DNA from: Salinisphaera sp. T31B1
GTDB taxonomy: Bacteria > Pseudomonadota > Gammaproteobacteria > Nevskiales > Salinisphaeraceae
Assembly: GCF_040361275.1 (NCBI RefSeq)
Contig: NZ_APNH01000004.1
Span: 1-64,000 of the forward strand
DNA: 64,000 bases
Reading direction: 5' to 3'
In this document: piece by piece, positions 52,879 through 64,000 of the stretch
How positions within the stretch are numbered: position 1 is the first letter of the stretch
How the letters are laid out: every line of letters starts with the position of its first letter
Position numbers and translations under genes: made by a program
Notes under the pieces: model-generated
The model's database searches: none
The model's input: the letters and a program-made list of their open reading frames with translations, nothing else
What the model was told of the DNA's origin: nothing

Positions 52879-53227
52879 AGCGGTGTGTCCGAGCTCGTGG
52901 GTGGCTGTGCATCCTGCCACGACGAACGGCCCGGACCTATCCGCCTCGCGCGCCGGCCCCGTCAACCGAAGGAGCCGGGCCCGGCAGCAGTCCTGAGCAA
53001 GCATCCGGGGTAGCCGTTGGCAGCCACGATGGCCCGGACAGGGCGATCCTGGGCGCCACCGCCGGCGTACGGGATGATTGCGCATAGATCTTGCGGACTG
53101 CTGGGAGGCGGCAGCAGTGGCTTGTTCGCGGATTCGTTGACGTGCTCGAACCAGAGTGGCGACATGCAAGGTGGCGGCGTGTGTACACACGATCTAGCAT
53201 GGCGCCTGACCTGTCGCACGCTGTCTC
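52879..53227. other. Divergent region between thioesterase and rluE
   Basis: 349 bases holding both promoters. No gene, RNA or clear operator recognised. Confidence 0.5.
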
Positions 53228-53848
53228 ATGGCCAACTCGTCCGGACGACCATCACGCAAGCCGCCTGCCCGCCGCCGCCCGCGTCCGGCCGCCGCGCGGT
53301 TGCTGGCGTTCAACAAGCCATTCGGCGTGCTCTGCCAGTTCAGCGACGGCGAGCGTCGGGCCACCCTCAAGGATTTCATCGACGTGCCCGATGTTTATCC
53401 GGCCGGTCGTCTGGATCGGGACAGCGAAGGACTGTTGCTGCTGACAAACGACGGCCGACTTCAGGCTCGAATCGCCCATCCCAGGCAAAAGATGATCAAG
53501 ACCTACTGGGCCCAGGTCGAGGGCGAACCCGACACCGGGCAGTTGGACGGGCTACGGGCCGGCCCGAAGCTCAAGGATGGTGCGACCGCGCCGGCCGATG
53601 TGGCCGTGATGGCCGAGCCTGCGCTGTGGACGCGCGATCCGCCGGTGCGCTATCGCAAGACCGTGCCAACGACTTGGCTGGAAATACGTATCGCCGAGGG
53701 ACGCAATCGACAGGTCAGACGGATGACGGCTGCCGTCGGGCTGCCCACGTTGCGGCTGGTGCGCGCAGCCGTCGGCGACTGGGCACTGGGGCCGTTATCT
53801 CCCGGGCAATGGTGCGAGATCGATATCGGTGGAGGCGGGAGGCCCTAG
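53228..53848 (+). CDS. rluE: 23S rRNA pseudouridine synthase RluE-like
   Basis: 206 residues. A basic N-terminal tail (~25 residues) precedes the RsuA/RluE-type catalytic domain: LLAFNKPFGVLCQFSD, catalytic Asp63 in AGRLDRDSEGLLLLTNDG, KTYWAQVEG, and EGRNRQVRRMTAAVGLPTLRLVR. It lacks an S4 domain, as RluE does; RluE makes pseudouridine 2457 in 23S rRNA. The stop overlaps the convergent EF-hand gene within a CTAG. Confidence 0.9.
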   Translation: MANSSGRPSRKPPARRRPRPAAARLLAFNKPFGVLCQFSDGERRATLKDFIDVPDVYPAGRLDRDSEGLLLLTNDGRLQARIAHPRQKMIKTYWAQVEGEPDTGQLDGLRAGPKLKDGATAPADVAVMAEPALWTRDPPVRYRKTVPTTWLEIRIAEGRNRQVRRMTAAVGLPTLRLVRAAVGDWALGPLSPGQWCEIDIGGGGRP

Positions 53849-54228
53849 TCGGTGCGCTTCGACTGGCCGACACCGGTGCCTTCGACGCGTTCCTGACTGC
53901 CGTCGGGATAAACCTTATAGGTCTCGCCACCGGAGGCCGCCGGACCGACCGCGCCGCTGCGCTGGGCGGCCGTCATGCCGGCTTCGAATTGGGCTTGGGT
54001 AATACCTTCCGCGTTCGCGTTTGCTGCACTGTTTTCGATCGTGCCGCGGGTATCCAGCGTGTCGTAGAGTCGACTGACCCGCGCGTCGGCCTCGGCCTCG
54101 CTCTGGCTGATCACGCCGTCGCCGTTGCTGTCCAGACGCTGGAACATGGCCGAGGCCGAGTCGTCGCCCTGGGCCAGTGCCGTGCCGGCGATAGCGACCA
54201 GTGAAACGATGGTGATCTGCTTGAGCAT
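53845..54228 (-). CDS. EF-hand domain exported protein
   Basis: 127 residues. Signal peptide MLKQITIVSLVAIAGTALA. One canonical EF-hand loop at residues 33-44 (D-S-N-G-D-G-V-I-S-Q-S-E) and a weaker second region. It probably binds Ca2+ in the periplasm. GGGAGC precedes the ATG. Convergent stop shared with rluE (CTAG). Confidence 0.82.
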   Translation of the reverse strand: MLKQITIVSLVAIAGTALAQGDDSASAMFQRLDSNGDGVISQSEAEADARVSRLYDTLDTRGTIENSAANANAEGITQAQFEAGMTAAQRSGAVGPAASGGETYKVYPDGSQERVEGTGVGQSKRTD

Positions 54229-54320
54229 GTGCCGCTCCCTTTGTTGTTGTACGTCCGCAGACATTGGCCAGTGGTCGATTAATCGATGCTGAATCCGCCT
54301 CACGGCCTGCGGCGGGCATG

Positions 54321-54352
54321 AAAAAGGCCGGCCCGCCTACGCGGACCGGCCT
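54321..54352 (-). terminator. Rho-independent terminator of the isocitrate dehydrogenase gene
   Basis: On the minus strand AGGCCGGTCCGC and GCGGGCCGGCCT pair over 12 bp (one U-G) with a four-base loop, followed by TTTT. It lies 22 bases after the stop. Confidence 0.85.
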
Positions 54353-54373
54353 GAGTGTAGACCGAGCGGCTGG

Positions 54374-56635
<2,262 letters not shown>

Positions 56636-56805
56636 CGGGATGAAAACTCTATTGCGTTGAACGATAAGAAATACTTGGGGCAATTATAAACTGTCTCAAC
56701 CGTTTTGACGGCTCAACGGCCCAAGTGTTCCCCAACCCGTTTCCATACGCCGGCGTGTGTTGGCGTGGTTCGCGCCCCGCTTCTCCGGATCGATTTACCG
56801 ACTTT

Positions 56806-57417
56806 CTATTGCTCCTTCCGAGCCTTGCCTTCGAGGGGAATCAGATCGCTGCGGGTGCGCCCATAGAACAGAATCTTCGAGCGGTCGTAGTGCGAGAAAC
56901 CGTAGACGGGCATGCCTGCGTCCAGCGGTGCGCCCGTCTTGGCGTCGTAGAACACGGCCAGCAATTTGGCCACGCCCGTGCGTTCCTCACTTTTCCAGAG
57001 TGCGAGCTCCGGTGTCTTGAGCGAGCCGGTCAGAGGGATCGGTACGCTCGCGCTCGGAATGCCGAACAGTTTGGACGTGTTGTCGATCGACAGGGCGCCG
57101 TTGGCGATCTTGAGTATCGCGTCGGCCTGGTCGACGTCGTCGGTGAGGCTGTAGCCCTGTCGCAGTAGCGCGGCGTTGACGCTGTTCAGCGCATAGAGGT
57201 TCTTGTAGTCCTCACTCGTGCCGAACAGGCTGGTATCGACATAGATCGTGTTTCCGGCGGGCAGGTTGGGCTTGATCTGCGATGCGGCATGATCGGCTGC
57301 CGTGGACAACAGCAGCTGTTGGCGGGCAGTCTGCTCCGGGTCGGTTTCGCGCAGGGTCGTACAGCCTGCAAGAACCACGGCGGCGGCAAGTAACGGGGGC
57401 AGGTAGCGGGTCATCAT
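56806..57417 (-). CDS. Lipoprotein, DUF6655-like
   Basis: 203 residues. Lipobox VLAGC with Cys19. The mature part (ARQQLLLSTAADHAASQI, YKNLYALNSVNAALLRQGY, DAILKIANGALSIDN, YDAKTGAPLDAGMPVYGFSHYDRSK) resembles the DUF6655 family; I am only fairly sure of that name. Two tandem ATGs are possible. Function unknown. Stands alone. Confidence 0.7.
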   Translation of the reverse strand: MMTRYLPPLLAAAVVLAGCTTLRETDPEQTARQQLLLSTAADHAASQIKPNLPAGNTIYVDTSLFGTSEDYKNLYALNSVNAALLRQGYSLTDDVDQADAILKIANGALSIDNTSKLFGIPSASVPIPLTGSLKTPELALWKSEERTGVAKLLAVFYDAKTGAPLDAGMPVYGFSHYDRSKILFYGRTRSDLIPLEGKARKEQ

Positions 57418-57649
57418 GTGCGATCGTCCGGTCCGATTGGTCCGTCGAGCCTAGCAAAACCCGCGCGACGACGCGGGCGTACTGACAGACACACCTGACG
57501 GTTGTGGGATACGCGTAGTAATGCGGATTGTGCGCAGGGGTGCCCGGTCGTAGAACGGTATAGCCGGCTGCCGCGGGACGATGCTCGATAGCGGGCGTGG
57601 TATGTCGCGGCCAAGATGGCCGGCATCATCGTTTCTTAGGAGCCATGCA

Positions 57650-57835
57650 ATGGTTGATGAAGATCGCAAGAAAGGCACCGCCGACAAGGTCAAGGGCACC
57701 ATCAAGGAAGGTGTCGGCAAGTTGACCGGCGACGAGCAGAAGGAAGCCGAGGGCAAAGCCCAGAAGAACAAGGGCAAGACCCAGGACAAGGTCGGCCAGG
57801 CCAAGGACAAGGTTCGCGACAAGCTGAACAAGTAG
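57650..57835 (+). CDS. CsbD-like stress protein
   Basis: 61 residues, extremely Lys/Gly/Asp-rich and hydrophilic: KGTADKVKGTIKEGVGKLTGDEQKEAEGKAQ-type repeats (shown in part). CsbD proteins are small stress-induced proteins of unclear function. AGGAG lies seven bases before the ATG. Followed by a very strong terminator, so a short abundant transcript. Confidence 0.92.
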   Translation: MVDEDRKKGTADKVKGTIKEGVGKLTGDEQKEAEGKAQKNKGKTQDKVGQAKDKVRDKLNK

Positions 57836-57854
57836 TTCAGACCGCTCGCATACA

Positions 57855-57887
57855 GCGCGCGTCCGGACTGGACGCGCGCTTTTTTTT
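57855..57887 (+). terminator. Strong rho-independent terminator of the CsbD gene
   Basis: GCGCGCGTCC and GGACGCGCGC form a perfect 10-bp stem with a five-base loop, followed by eight T residues. Confidence 0.93.
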
Positions 57888-57983
57888 GTCGCGCCGGTAG
57901 CGTCTCGAACTATCGTTCTTGTGTCGGCAATTTTTGGCGCTATGAATGGTCTCATGGAGAGACTTCAATCAAGGTAGCGCTGA

Positions 57984-58841
57984 ATGAACATGATTCGTAC
58001 CACGGCCCTGCTGGCCGGCCTGACCGTGTTGCTGGTGCTGGTGGGCCGCATGATCGGCGGCAATGCGGGCATGGTGCTCGCGCTGGGTTTCGCGGCTGTG
58101 ATGAACTTCGGCAGCTACTGGTATTCGGACAAGCTCGTGCTCAAGATGCACGGCGCTCGGCCGGTGGACGAAGCCTCGGCGCCGGAGTTGTACCGTGTGG
58201 TGCGGGAATTGTCCCAGCGAGCCGGCCTTCCGATGCCCGCGGTCTATATCATGGCCTCGGACACCCCGAATGCTTTTGCAACCGGACGCAACCCCGAGCA
58301 TGCGGCTGTTGCAGCCACTGCCGGGCTGCTCCGAATCATGAATCGCGATGAATTGCGCGGCGTGCTGGCCCACGAGCTCGCGCACGTGCGGCATCGCGAT
58401 ACGCTCATCAGCGCCATTGCCGCCACGTTTGCCGGTGCGATCGCCATGTTGGCGAATATCGCCCAGTTCTCCATGATCTTCGGCGGTGGTCGCGACAATA
58501 ACAACGGCGGGCTGATCGGCAGTCTGGCCATGATCTTTCTCGCGCCGCTAGCGGCCAGCCTGATTCAGATGGCCGTGTCCCGTTCTCGAGAGTACGCCGC
58601 CGACGCCGGCGGGGCCGAGATATCGGGCAACGCCATGGGCCTGGCAAGTGCCTTGCGCAAGCTCGAGCAGGGCAATCATGCTCATCCCATGGACAGCGCC
58701 CAGCGTAATCCGACCACTGCGCACATGTTCATCGTCAATCCGTTGTTCGGTGGCAAGTTCGGCAAATTGTTCTCTACCCATCCCGACACCGCGGAGCGTA
58801 TCCGTCGGCTCGAGGCCATCGCGCGAGGCGGGACAGCCTGA
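57984..58841 (+). CDS. htpX: Membrane protease HtpX
   Basis: 285 residues. Two N-terminal helices, zinc motif HELAH at residues 130-134, third ligand Glu in [14 protein letters not shown], and two central hydrophobic segments. HtpX degrades misfolded membrane proteins with FtsH and is heat/envelope-stress induced in relatives. The start has AAGG ten bases ahead. I saw no clear heat-shock promoter. Confidence 0.94.
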   Translation: MNMIRTTALLAGLTVLLVLVGRMIGGNAGMVLALGFAAVMNFGSYWYSDKLVLKMHGARPVDEASAPELYRVVRELSQRAGLPMPAVYIMASDTPNAFATGRNPEHAAVAATAGLLRIMNRDELRGVLAHELAHVRHRDTLISAIAATFAGAIAMLANIAQFSMIFGGGRDNNNGGLIGSLAMIFLAPLAASLIQMAVSRSREYAADAGGAEISGNAMGLASALRKLEQGNHAHPMDSAQRNPTTAHMFIVNPLFGGKFGKLFSTHPDTAERIRRLEAIARGGTA

Positions 58842-59202
58842 CCCGGTCGTTCGACACGTAACCGTCGTTGCCTGCCGTACGGTGTCTGGCTGAAGGCTCT
58901 TCGCGAGCCGCGTGTGGCGGGATGGACGTGCGATCGTCGAGAGTGTGCGGACCGTGGCTGGATCGTCCCGTGGGCGAGCCAGCCGGCCGACCTTCGGCGG
59001 CTGGTCCTCGGCATCTAAAAGGTCGATAGATCGAACGAGAGCGCACGCGCAGTTGCGGCTAAAGGGGCACACATGTCGTAACACAAGCCAGCCCACGGGC
59101 GGCGGCCGGCGGCGGATTCGGGCCGGGTTGCATGCATGAATACGATCGCCTGCCGGACCCATACCGGTCCGGCGAAGCCCGGTGTCGGTGATGTGACCCG
59201 TT
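58842..59202. other. Intergenic region after htpX
   Basis: 361 bases between convergent htpX and a small exported protein gene. No supported gene, RNA or clear terminator. Confidence 0.5.
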
Positions 59203-59526
59203 TCATCGATCGCTGCCCATGTCTTGTCGCCGTTGCTCGATCTCGCGGCTGAGGCGGTCGCTCCGGCGATCGCTGTCCGCGCGCGGCGTACGCATGGTGT
59301 TAGGCGCGAAACGACGCGTTGCGTTGTCGGACGTGGATTTCCCACGCAGCTCGGCCGGCGCCGAGTCCCGCTGCTGCGTCGCCTCGGGCAGTGCGCGCTG
59401 GCTGGCCGGTGCGGCGGGGTCGATCGCACGGCCGTTGTTGCTGCCTCCGGTGGTATTGAAGGTGCCGGCCGTCAGGGTGGTCGAGATCATCGCCAGGGCG
59501 GCGGCCAGTACGAGTCGTATATGCAT
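59203..59526 (-). CDS. Hypothetical exported protein
   Basis: 107 residues. Signal peptide MHIRLVLAAALAMISTTLTA. The rest is disordered-looking, rich in Arg, Asp, Ser and Gln (DSDRRSDRLSREIEQRRQD near the end). Not recognised. Divergent from the metallohydrolase gene with 64 bases between starts. Confidence 0.55.
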   Translation of the reverse strand: MHIRLVLAAALAMISTTLTAGTFNTTGGSNNGRAIDPAAPASQRALPEATQQRDSAPAELRGKSTSDNATRRFAPNTMRTPRADSDRRSDRLSREIEQRRQDMGSDR

Positions 59527-59590
59527 CGTCGATCGTCCCGAATCATGGAAGAGTGGTAATGTCGAATATCTGCATTCATCGGTTCCGGAC

Positions 59591-60355
59591 ATGAGCTTAC
59601 TACGCAGCCTTGCTTTATTGGGTCTGTTGGCGACAGCGATACCGGCGATGGCCGGCCCGCCCGCGCAGGGGATCGAGGCGCTGGCCACCGCCGACGGCCC
59701 GATCACGTTGTATCCGGTCCATCATGCAAGTTTCGTGATGCGCTGGAACGGCCACACGATCTATGTCGATCCGGTAGGCCCGGCCGAACGGTATGCCGGG
59801 CTCGGTGCGCCGGACCTGGTGCTGATCACCCACGGTCATGGCGATCATCTGGATACTGATACGCTCGACGCGCTGGATACCGGCGATGCGCTGATGGTGA
59901 TGCCGCAGGCGGTCGCCGATGGACTGGACATGTCCCATGGAAAGACACGCCGCGTTATGGCCAACGGCGACCGTATCGATACGCACGGCATGACCGTTGA
60001 TGCCATGCCCATGTACAACCTGCCCGAAACGCCCGATTCACGGCACCCCAAAGGCTGGGGCAATGGCTACGTGCTGAACATGGGCGGCAAACGGATCTAT
60101 ATATCGGGCGACACCGAAGGCACCGATGAAATGCGCGCGCTCGAGAATATCGACCTGGCGTTCGTGTGCATGAATCTGCCCTATACCATGGGTGTGGAGC
60201 AGGCGGCCGATGCGGTGGCCGAGTTCGCGCCGGCCACGGTGTATCCGTATCACTACCGCGGCCAAGATATCGAACGATTCAAGACGCTGGTCAACCAGGC
60301 CAATCCGAATGTCACGGTGCGTCTATATGACTGGTACGCAAGCCCGGATGCATGA
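59591..60355 (+). CDS. Exported metal-dependent hydrolase (MBL fold, UlaG-like)
   Basis: 254 residues. Signal peptide MSLLRSLALLGLLATAIPAMA. The MBL core has HGHGDH at 81-86, plus GDTEGTDEMRAL and PYHYRG near the end, the layout of the UlaG/L-ascorbate-6-phosphate-lactonase-like branch. Substrate unknown; the signal peptide puts it in the periplasm. The ATG at 59591 lacks a strong ribosome binding site, and a longer frame upstream is antisense to the small exported gene. Confidence 0.85.
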   Translation: MSLLRSLALLGLLATAIPAMAGPPAQGIEALATADGPITLYPVHHASFVMRWNGHTIYVDPVGPAERYAGLGAPDLVLITHGHGDHLDTDTLDALDTGDALMVMPQAVADGLDMSHGKTRRVMANGDRIDTHGMTVDAMPMYNLPETPDSRHPKGWGNGYVLNMGGKRIYISGDTEGTDEMRALENIDLAFVCMNLPYTMGVEQAADAVAEFAPATVYPYHYRGQDIERFKTLVNQANPNVTVRLYDWYASPDA

Positions 60356-60394
60356 CACGGGTACGCCCACGTCGTAAAAGGCCGGTCGCGACCG

Positions 60395-61798
60395 GTGATT
60401 GATCGACGACGCTTCATTCAGGCCGGCGTGGCCGCATTCGCCCTGGGCGGGGTGGCGCGCGCGGCGAGAGCGATCGGCTCGCAGCCGAAGCTTACGCCCG
60501 AGATGTTCGGTGCGCGCGGCGACGGTACCACCGACGACAGTCACGCGTTCGCCGCCCTGGCGGAACGCGTGAATACTCTGGGTGGCGGTCAGGTCGAGCT
60601 GCGTGCCACCACATACCTGGTAGGCGTTCAGCGCATAGATGCCAAGGGCCGGCTCGCCGCCGCTGGGCTGCTGGCCTTCAGCGGCTGTACGCAGCCGCTG
60701 ATCGTGCGCGGCAACGGGGCGCGTCTGCGTTGTGCCGACGGTCAGCGGTTCGGCGTATTCGATCTCGACGGGCAACCGCTGACCGGCCGGCATGGCGACA
60801 AGCACGGCCGGCGCGTTCTCAGCCCTTATCGATTCATGATTCAGGCCGCGCAATGCAGCGGCCCGGTCGAGATCTCGGATCTGGAACTCGACGGCAATCT
60901 CGGCGCCCACGTGATCGGCGGCAAGTACGGCGACAAGGGCTGGCAGATCCAATGCCATGGCTTGTCGCTGCGCAATAACAGTGGAGGCGAGTCGGTGCAC
61001 AACGTGCATTCCCATCATCATGCGCTGGACGGGTTCTATATCGACGGTGTGGATCGGGCGACGCCCGGGGTGAGCCGACGGCTGGACGGGCTGGTCGCCG
61101 ACTACAACGCCCGTCAGGGTATGAGCATCGTGGGCGGTCGCGGGTATGACATTCAAAACAGCCGATTCACCCGGACCGGGCGGGCCGGCTTGTTCAGCGC
61201 GCCGGGGGCCGGGGTGGATATCGAGGCAGAGCGCGGCAAGCGTGTGCGCGGCCTCAATTTCCGCTCCTGTCGTTTTGCCGACAATACCGGCGTGGGAATG
61301 GTCGCCGATACGGGCGACAGCGCGGATGTGGGTTTCGACGACTGCACCTTCGTGGGTACCACATCGTGGTCGGCCTGGCCGAAGAAGCCACGTTACCGGT
61401 TTGACGATTGTCTGTTCGTCGGTGCAGTCGTCAACGCGTATGGCAGTAAGGACCCGGCCCAGGCGACACGGTTCGAGGCCTGTCGCTTTGTGGACGACCC
61501 GGCGCTGTCGCCGACCGGCCATGTCTATCTGCGCAAACAGCTGATCGCCGATCTGGCGCATGCGACCAACGTGCTGTTCGACCGGTGCCGCTTTATCCTC
61601 GATCATGAGGGCGTGCTGCCCTGGAGTGTCGGGCCGATCTATCGTGACTGCGTGATGCGCCAGCGCTCCGACAAGGTCGCGCATACGCGTGGCACCTACC
61701 GCGGAACCACACGGATCGATGGGCCGGTCAAGCTCGCCAAATCCCGGATCGAGGGCACCGTGGTGCTCAACGGCAAGCGGCTGTCGGGTCGCCGCTAG
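60395..61798 (+). CDS. Tat-exported right-handed beta-helix protein
   Basis: 467 residues. A Tat signal (DRRRFIQAGVAAFALGG) is followed by a pectate-lyase-like start (MFGARGDGTTDDSHAFAALAE) and many short beta-helix turns (YDIQNSRFTRTGRAG, NFRSCRFADNTGVG, FDDCTFVG). Such folds bind or cleave polysaccharides; no catalytic residues can be named. GTG start, 39 bases after the metallohydrolase. The TAG stop abuts a MITE-like element. Confidence 0.85.
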   Translation: MIDRRRFIQAGVAAFALGGVARAARAIGSQPKLTPEMFGARGDGTTDDSHAFAALAERVNTLGGGQVELRATTYLVGVQRIDAKGRLAAAGLLAFSGCTQPLIVRGNGARLRCADGQRFGVFDLDGQPLTGRHGDKHGRRVLSPYRFMIQAAQCSGPVEISDLELDGNLGAHVIGGKYGDKGWQIQCHGLSLRNNSGGESVHNVHSHHHALDGFYIDGVDRATPGVSRRLDGLVADYNARQGMSIVGGRGYDIQNSRFTRTGRAGLFSAPGAGVDIEAERGKRVRGLNFRSCRFADNTGVGMVADTGDSADVGFDDCTFVGTTSWSAWPKKPRYRFDDCLFVGAVVNAYGSKDPAQATRFEACRFVDDPALSPTGHVYLRKQLIADLAHATNVLFDRCRFILDHEGVLPWSVGPIYRDCVMRQRSDKVAHTRGTYRGTTRIDGPVKLAKSRIEGTVVLNGKRLSGRR

Positions 61799-61998
61799 GG
61801 GCTGTTACCGTTTCGTGTGAGGCCGCGCCGAAAGACTGTCGTGCGGCAAGGCGGGGCGCCAGCACGTGGCGCGTATTGCCGCAAAACAGCCTTTGTCCCG
61901 AAGGGTTGGGCCTCAAATCGCCCCGGACGGCGTTGCAAGTCTTGTCCGTGACGATTTGAGGACTTCAACGCGGCGCTCGCACGGAACGGCAACAGCCC
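61799..61998. mobile_element. MITE-like 200-bp palindromic element
   Basis: Nineteen-base terminal inverted repeats bound the region: GGGCTGTTACCGTTTCGTG at the left and CACGGAACGGCAACAGCCC at the right, matching at 17 of 19 positions. The interior is further palindromic, with a CCTCAAATCG/CGATTTGAGG stem at 61911-61961 and a GCGGCAA/TTGCCGC pair. No ORF of transposase type. No clear target duplication was seen. Fits a miniature inverted-repeat element, possibly mobilised by an IS with GGGCTGTT ends; it also separates two convergent genes. Confidence 0.6.
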
Positions 61999-62032
61999 GT
62001 TGCACGCCGGCCGACCGGCGGCGGGTCACGCC

Positions 62033-62794
62033 TCAGGACTTGAGCCGATAGCCGGTCTTGAATATCCAGGCGATCAGAGCCAGGCACGCGGCCAGAAACA
62101 CCGCGATCATGCCCAGGCTCAGGCCCACGCTGACATCGGCCACGTCATAGAAACTCCAGCGAAAACCGCTGACGAGATAGACCACCGGGTTGAGCAGCGT
62201 GATCTTCTGCCAGATCGGCGGCAGCATGTCGATCGAATAGAACGTACCGCCCAGAAAGGTCAGCGGGGTGACGATGAGCAGCGGCACCACCTGCAGCTTT
62301 TCGAAGTTGTCGGCCCAGATACCGATGATGAAGCCGAACAGGCTGAAGGTGATGGCGGTAAGCGCCAGAAAGGCGAGCATCCAGAACGGATGTGCGATCT
62401 GCAGGGGTACGAAGAACGTGGATGTGCCGAGGATGATCAGCCCGAGGACCGCGGATTTGGTCGCCGCCGCGCCGACATAGCTGATCACGATCTCCACATA
62501 CGAAATCGGCGCCGAAAGCAGCTCGTAGACGGTGCCGATGAACTTCGGGAAATAGATCGCGAAGGACGCGTTGGAGATGCTCTGGGTCATCAGCGAGAGC
62601 ATGATCAGGCCGGGCACAATGAATGCGCCGTAGCTCACACCCTGGACCTCGGTGATACGCGAGCCGATGGCCGAGCCGAAGACCACGAAATACAGCGAGG
62701 TGGAGATCACCGGCGAGACCACGCTCTGGAACAGGGTGCGCCAGGTCCGGGCCATTTCGAACTTGTAGATGGCGGCTATCGCGTTGAAGTTCAT
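62033..62794 (-). CDS. ABC-2 transporter permease (YadH-like)
   Basis: 253 residues with six helices of the ABC-2 family. It matches E. coli YadH in pattern: [52 protein letters not shown] and [13 protein letters not shown]. Together with the upstream ATPase it forms an inner-membrane exporter of unknown substrate. The start overlaps the ATPase stop (ATGA). Confidence 0.92.
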   Translation of the reverse strand: MNFNAIAAIYKFEMARTWRTLFQSVVSPVISTSLYFVVFGSAIGSRITEVQGVSYGAFIVPGLIMLSLMTQSISNASFAIYFPKFIGTVYELLSAPISYVEIVISYVGAAATKSAVLGLIILGTSTFFVPLQIAHPFWMLAFLALTAITFSLFGFIIGIWADNFEKLQVVPLLIVTPLTFLGGTFYSIDMLPPIWQKITLLNPVVYLVSGFRWSFYDVADVSVGLSLGMIAVFLAACLALIAWIFKTGYRLKS

Positions 62795-63723
62795 GCGTCG
62801 TCCCGGTTGTGCACCAGCCCCACGAAGATCTCTTCGAGCGAGCTCTGCTGGGTGTCGACGTCGCGCAGGCGTACGCCCGCGGCGTCCAGGTCGCGGAACA
62901 GGCTGTTGATACCGGTCCGTCGGTCGTTGGCGTTATAGGTATAGATCAGGGCCTGGCCCGCGTCGGTGAGCGCCAGGTCGTGTGGCGCCAGCGCGTCCGG
63001 CACGGTCTCCAGGGTGTCCTGCAGATGCAGCGTGAGGCGCTTTTCGCCGAGCTGACGCATGAGTTCGTCCTTGTTCTCCACCAGCACGATCTCGCCGGCG
63101 TTGATCACGCCGATACGGTCGGCCATCTGTTCGGCCTCTTCAAGATAGTGCGTGGTCAGAATGATGGTCACGCCGTGCGCCTGCAGCGAACGCACCACCT
63201 CCCACATGCTGCGGCGCAGTTCGACGTCGACACCGGCGGTGGGTTCGTCCAGGAACAGGATCGACGGTTCATGCGCCAGCGCCTTGGCGATCATCACGCG
63301 TCGCTTCATGCCGCCGGACAGCGTCATGATCATGCTGTTGCGCTTGTCCCACAGGGCCAGATCCCGCAGCACCTTCTCGATATGGGCAGGGTTTTTCGGT
63401 TTGCCGAACAGTCCGCGCGAGAAACTCACCGTCGCCCATACCGTCTCGAAGGCCTCGACGTTGAGTTCCTGTGGCACCAGACCGATGCGTGAACGCGCGG
63501 CCCGATAGTCGGTGATGATGTCGTAGCCGTCGGCCAGCACCTGACCTGCGCTGGGGTTGACGATGCCGCAGATCACGCTGATCAGCGTGGTCTTGCCGGC
63601 CCCGTTGGGGCCCAGCAGGGCGAAGATCCGGCCGGCCGGGATATCCAGATCTACGTGCTTGAGCGCCTGGAATCCGGAGTCGTAGGTCTTGGACAGGTCT
63701 CGTATCGATATGATCGGCTGCAA
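62791..63723 (-). CDS. ABC transporter ATP-binding protein (YadG-like)
   Basis: 310 residues. Walker [10 protein letters not shown] at 38-46, signature LSGGM, Walker B ILFLDEP, and switch His in [15 protein letters not shown]. Length matches E. coli YadG (308). I chose a TTG start at 63723 with AAGGAA seven bases upstream; the frame extends further but with unconserved residues. First gene of the exporter pair. Confidence 0.92.
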   Translation of the reverse strand: MQPIISIRDLSKTYDSGFQALKHVDLDIPAGRIFALLGPNGAGKTTLISVICGIVNPSAGQVLADGYDIITDYRAARSRIGLVPQELNVEAFETVWATVSFSRGLFGKPKNPAHIEKVLRDLALWDKRNSMIMTLSGGMKRRVMIAKALAHEPSILFLDEPTAGVDVELRRSMWEVVRSLQAHGVTIILTTHYLEEAEQMADRIGVINAGEIVLVENKDELMRQLGEKRLTLHLQDTLETVPDALAPHDLALTDAGQALIYTYNANDRRTGINSLFRDLDAAGVRLRDVDTQQSSLEEIFVGLVHNRDDA

Positions 63724-63891
63724 CGGCGCGTTCCTTGTCGACGGGTGAATTCGTGCCGCGCGGTCCGGGATGACCGGGCCCAGGCATGCCTGATCGATCG
63801 ACGGATCGAACGCAAGCGCATACGACGGACGGCCCCGGATGGATCCTTCGGCGACGGATTCGCGTAGATTGATACTGACAGGAGGCAGATC

Positions 63892-64000
63892 ATGACGCAT
63901 GACGACACTACGGGCTATCACCCGCTCGCTCGCGCCTTCCACTGGCTGGTGGCGGTGCTGGTATTCGCTGTCTGGCCGCTCGGCGCGGTGATCGAGTACG
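63892..64000 (+). CDS. Cytochrome b561-type membrane protein, 3' end off the window
   Basis: Only the first 36 residues are inside the window. They show [18 protein letters not shown] followed by a hydrophobic helix, the start of a cytochrome b561 (CybB-like) haem protein with the first His ligand in FHW. AGGAGG precedes the ATG. Divergent from the YadG-like gene. Confidence 0.65.
   Translation, partial: MTHDDTTGYHPLARAFHWLVAVLVFAVWPLGAVIEY

Noticed and set aside
62000-62938. 312-residue open frame on the plus strand
   Set aside because: Antisense to the YadH-like permease, Arg/Gln/His-rich.

Overview
This is a GC-rich chromosomal window with tightly packed genes on both strands. Several products closely match well-known gammaproteobacterial proteins: PoxB, HchA, YghU, YcaC, RluE, HtpX, MntP, YciA, YadG/YadH, the DUF1244 and DUF3144 families and a monomeric isocitrate dehydrogenase. 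A BCCT osmolyte carrier and a MscS channel point to life at changing salinity. I read it as a halotolerant gammaproteobacterium. A Salinisphaera-like lineage is a guess from gene content and base composition, not something the sequence proves. I saw no rRNA, tRNA, CRISPR array, prophage or transposase gene.

Layout. 1-6.5 kb: the tail of a flavin reductase fusion, an orphan FixJ-type response regulator, a PQQ-type sugar dehydrogenase with a DUF2231 membrane partner, and poxB. 6.6-9.4 kb: a DedA protein, a 5'-truncated copy of a PEP-CTERM gene, a small lipoprotein and the intact PEP-CTERM gene. 9.6-16.4 kb: a divergent catabolic cluster with aldehyde dehydrogenase, 3-hydroxyisobutyrate-dehydrogenase-like enzyme and IclR regulator on the minus strand, and a metallo-lactonase, MHS transporter and SCP2-alpha/beta hydrolase on the plus strand. 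A near-perfect 18-bp dyad lies between the two arms. 16.6-18.7 kb: hchA coupled to a LuxR-type regulator. 18.7-22.5 kb: a LysR regulator divergent from pirin, ycaC and a second pirin. 22.5-25.7 kb: an MFS carrier and a BCCT carrier. 26-34 kb: DUF72, DUF3144, VanZ-like, DUF2784, MscS, DUF1244, AbrB-type membrane protein, cytochrome c5, YciA and DUF1275. 34.4-36.1 kb: a three-gene lipoprotein operon (CsgG-like, DUF4810, DUF799). 36.5-43.1 kb: yghU and two very large lipoproteins (DUF6351 and a propeller-amidohydrolase). 43.8-48 kb: an M20 amidohydrolase, a 48-residue membrane peptide and a sodium symporter, divergent from a LysR regulator. 48-57 kb: fumarase, mntP, DUF72, a thioesterase, rluE, an EF-hand protein and monomeric IDH. 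57-64 kb: CsbD, HtpX, a metallohydrolase, a Tat-exported beta-helix protein, a small palindromic MITE-like element, a YadGH-like ABC exporter and the start of a cytochrome b561.

The genes suggest a metabolic generalist. It takes up osmolytes and small organic acids or ureides, oxidises aldehydes, sugars and pyruvate directly into the respiratory chain, and carries many proteins for detoxification and envelope upkeep. The least explained items are the paired PEP-CTERM loci with a homogenised tail, the small membrane peptide in the M20/symporter operon, the IclR-bordered catabolic island, and the MITE-like element at 61.8 kb.
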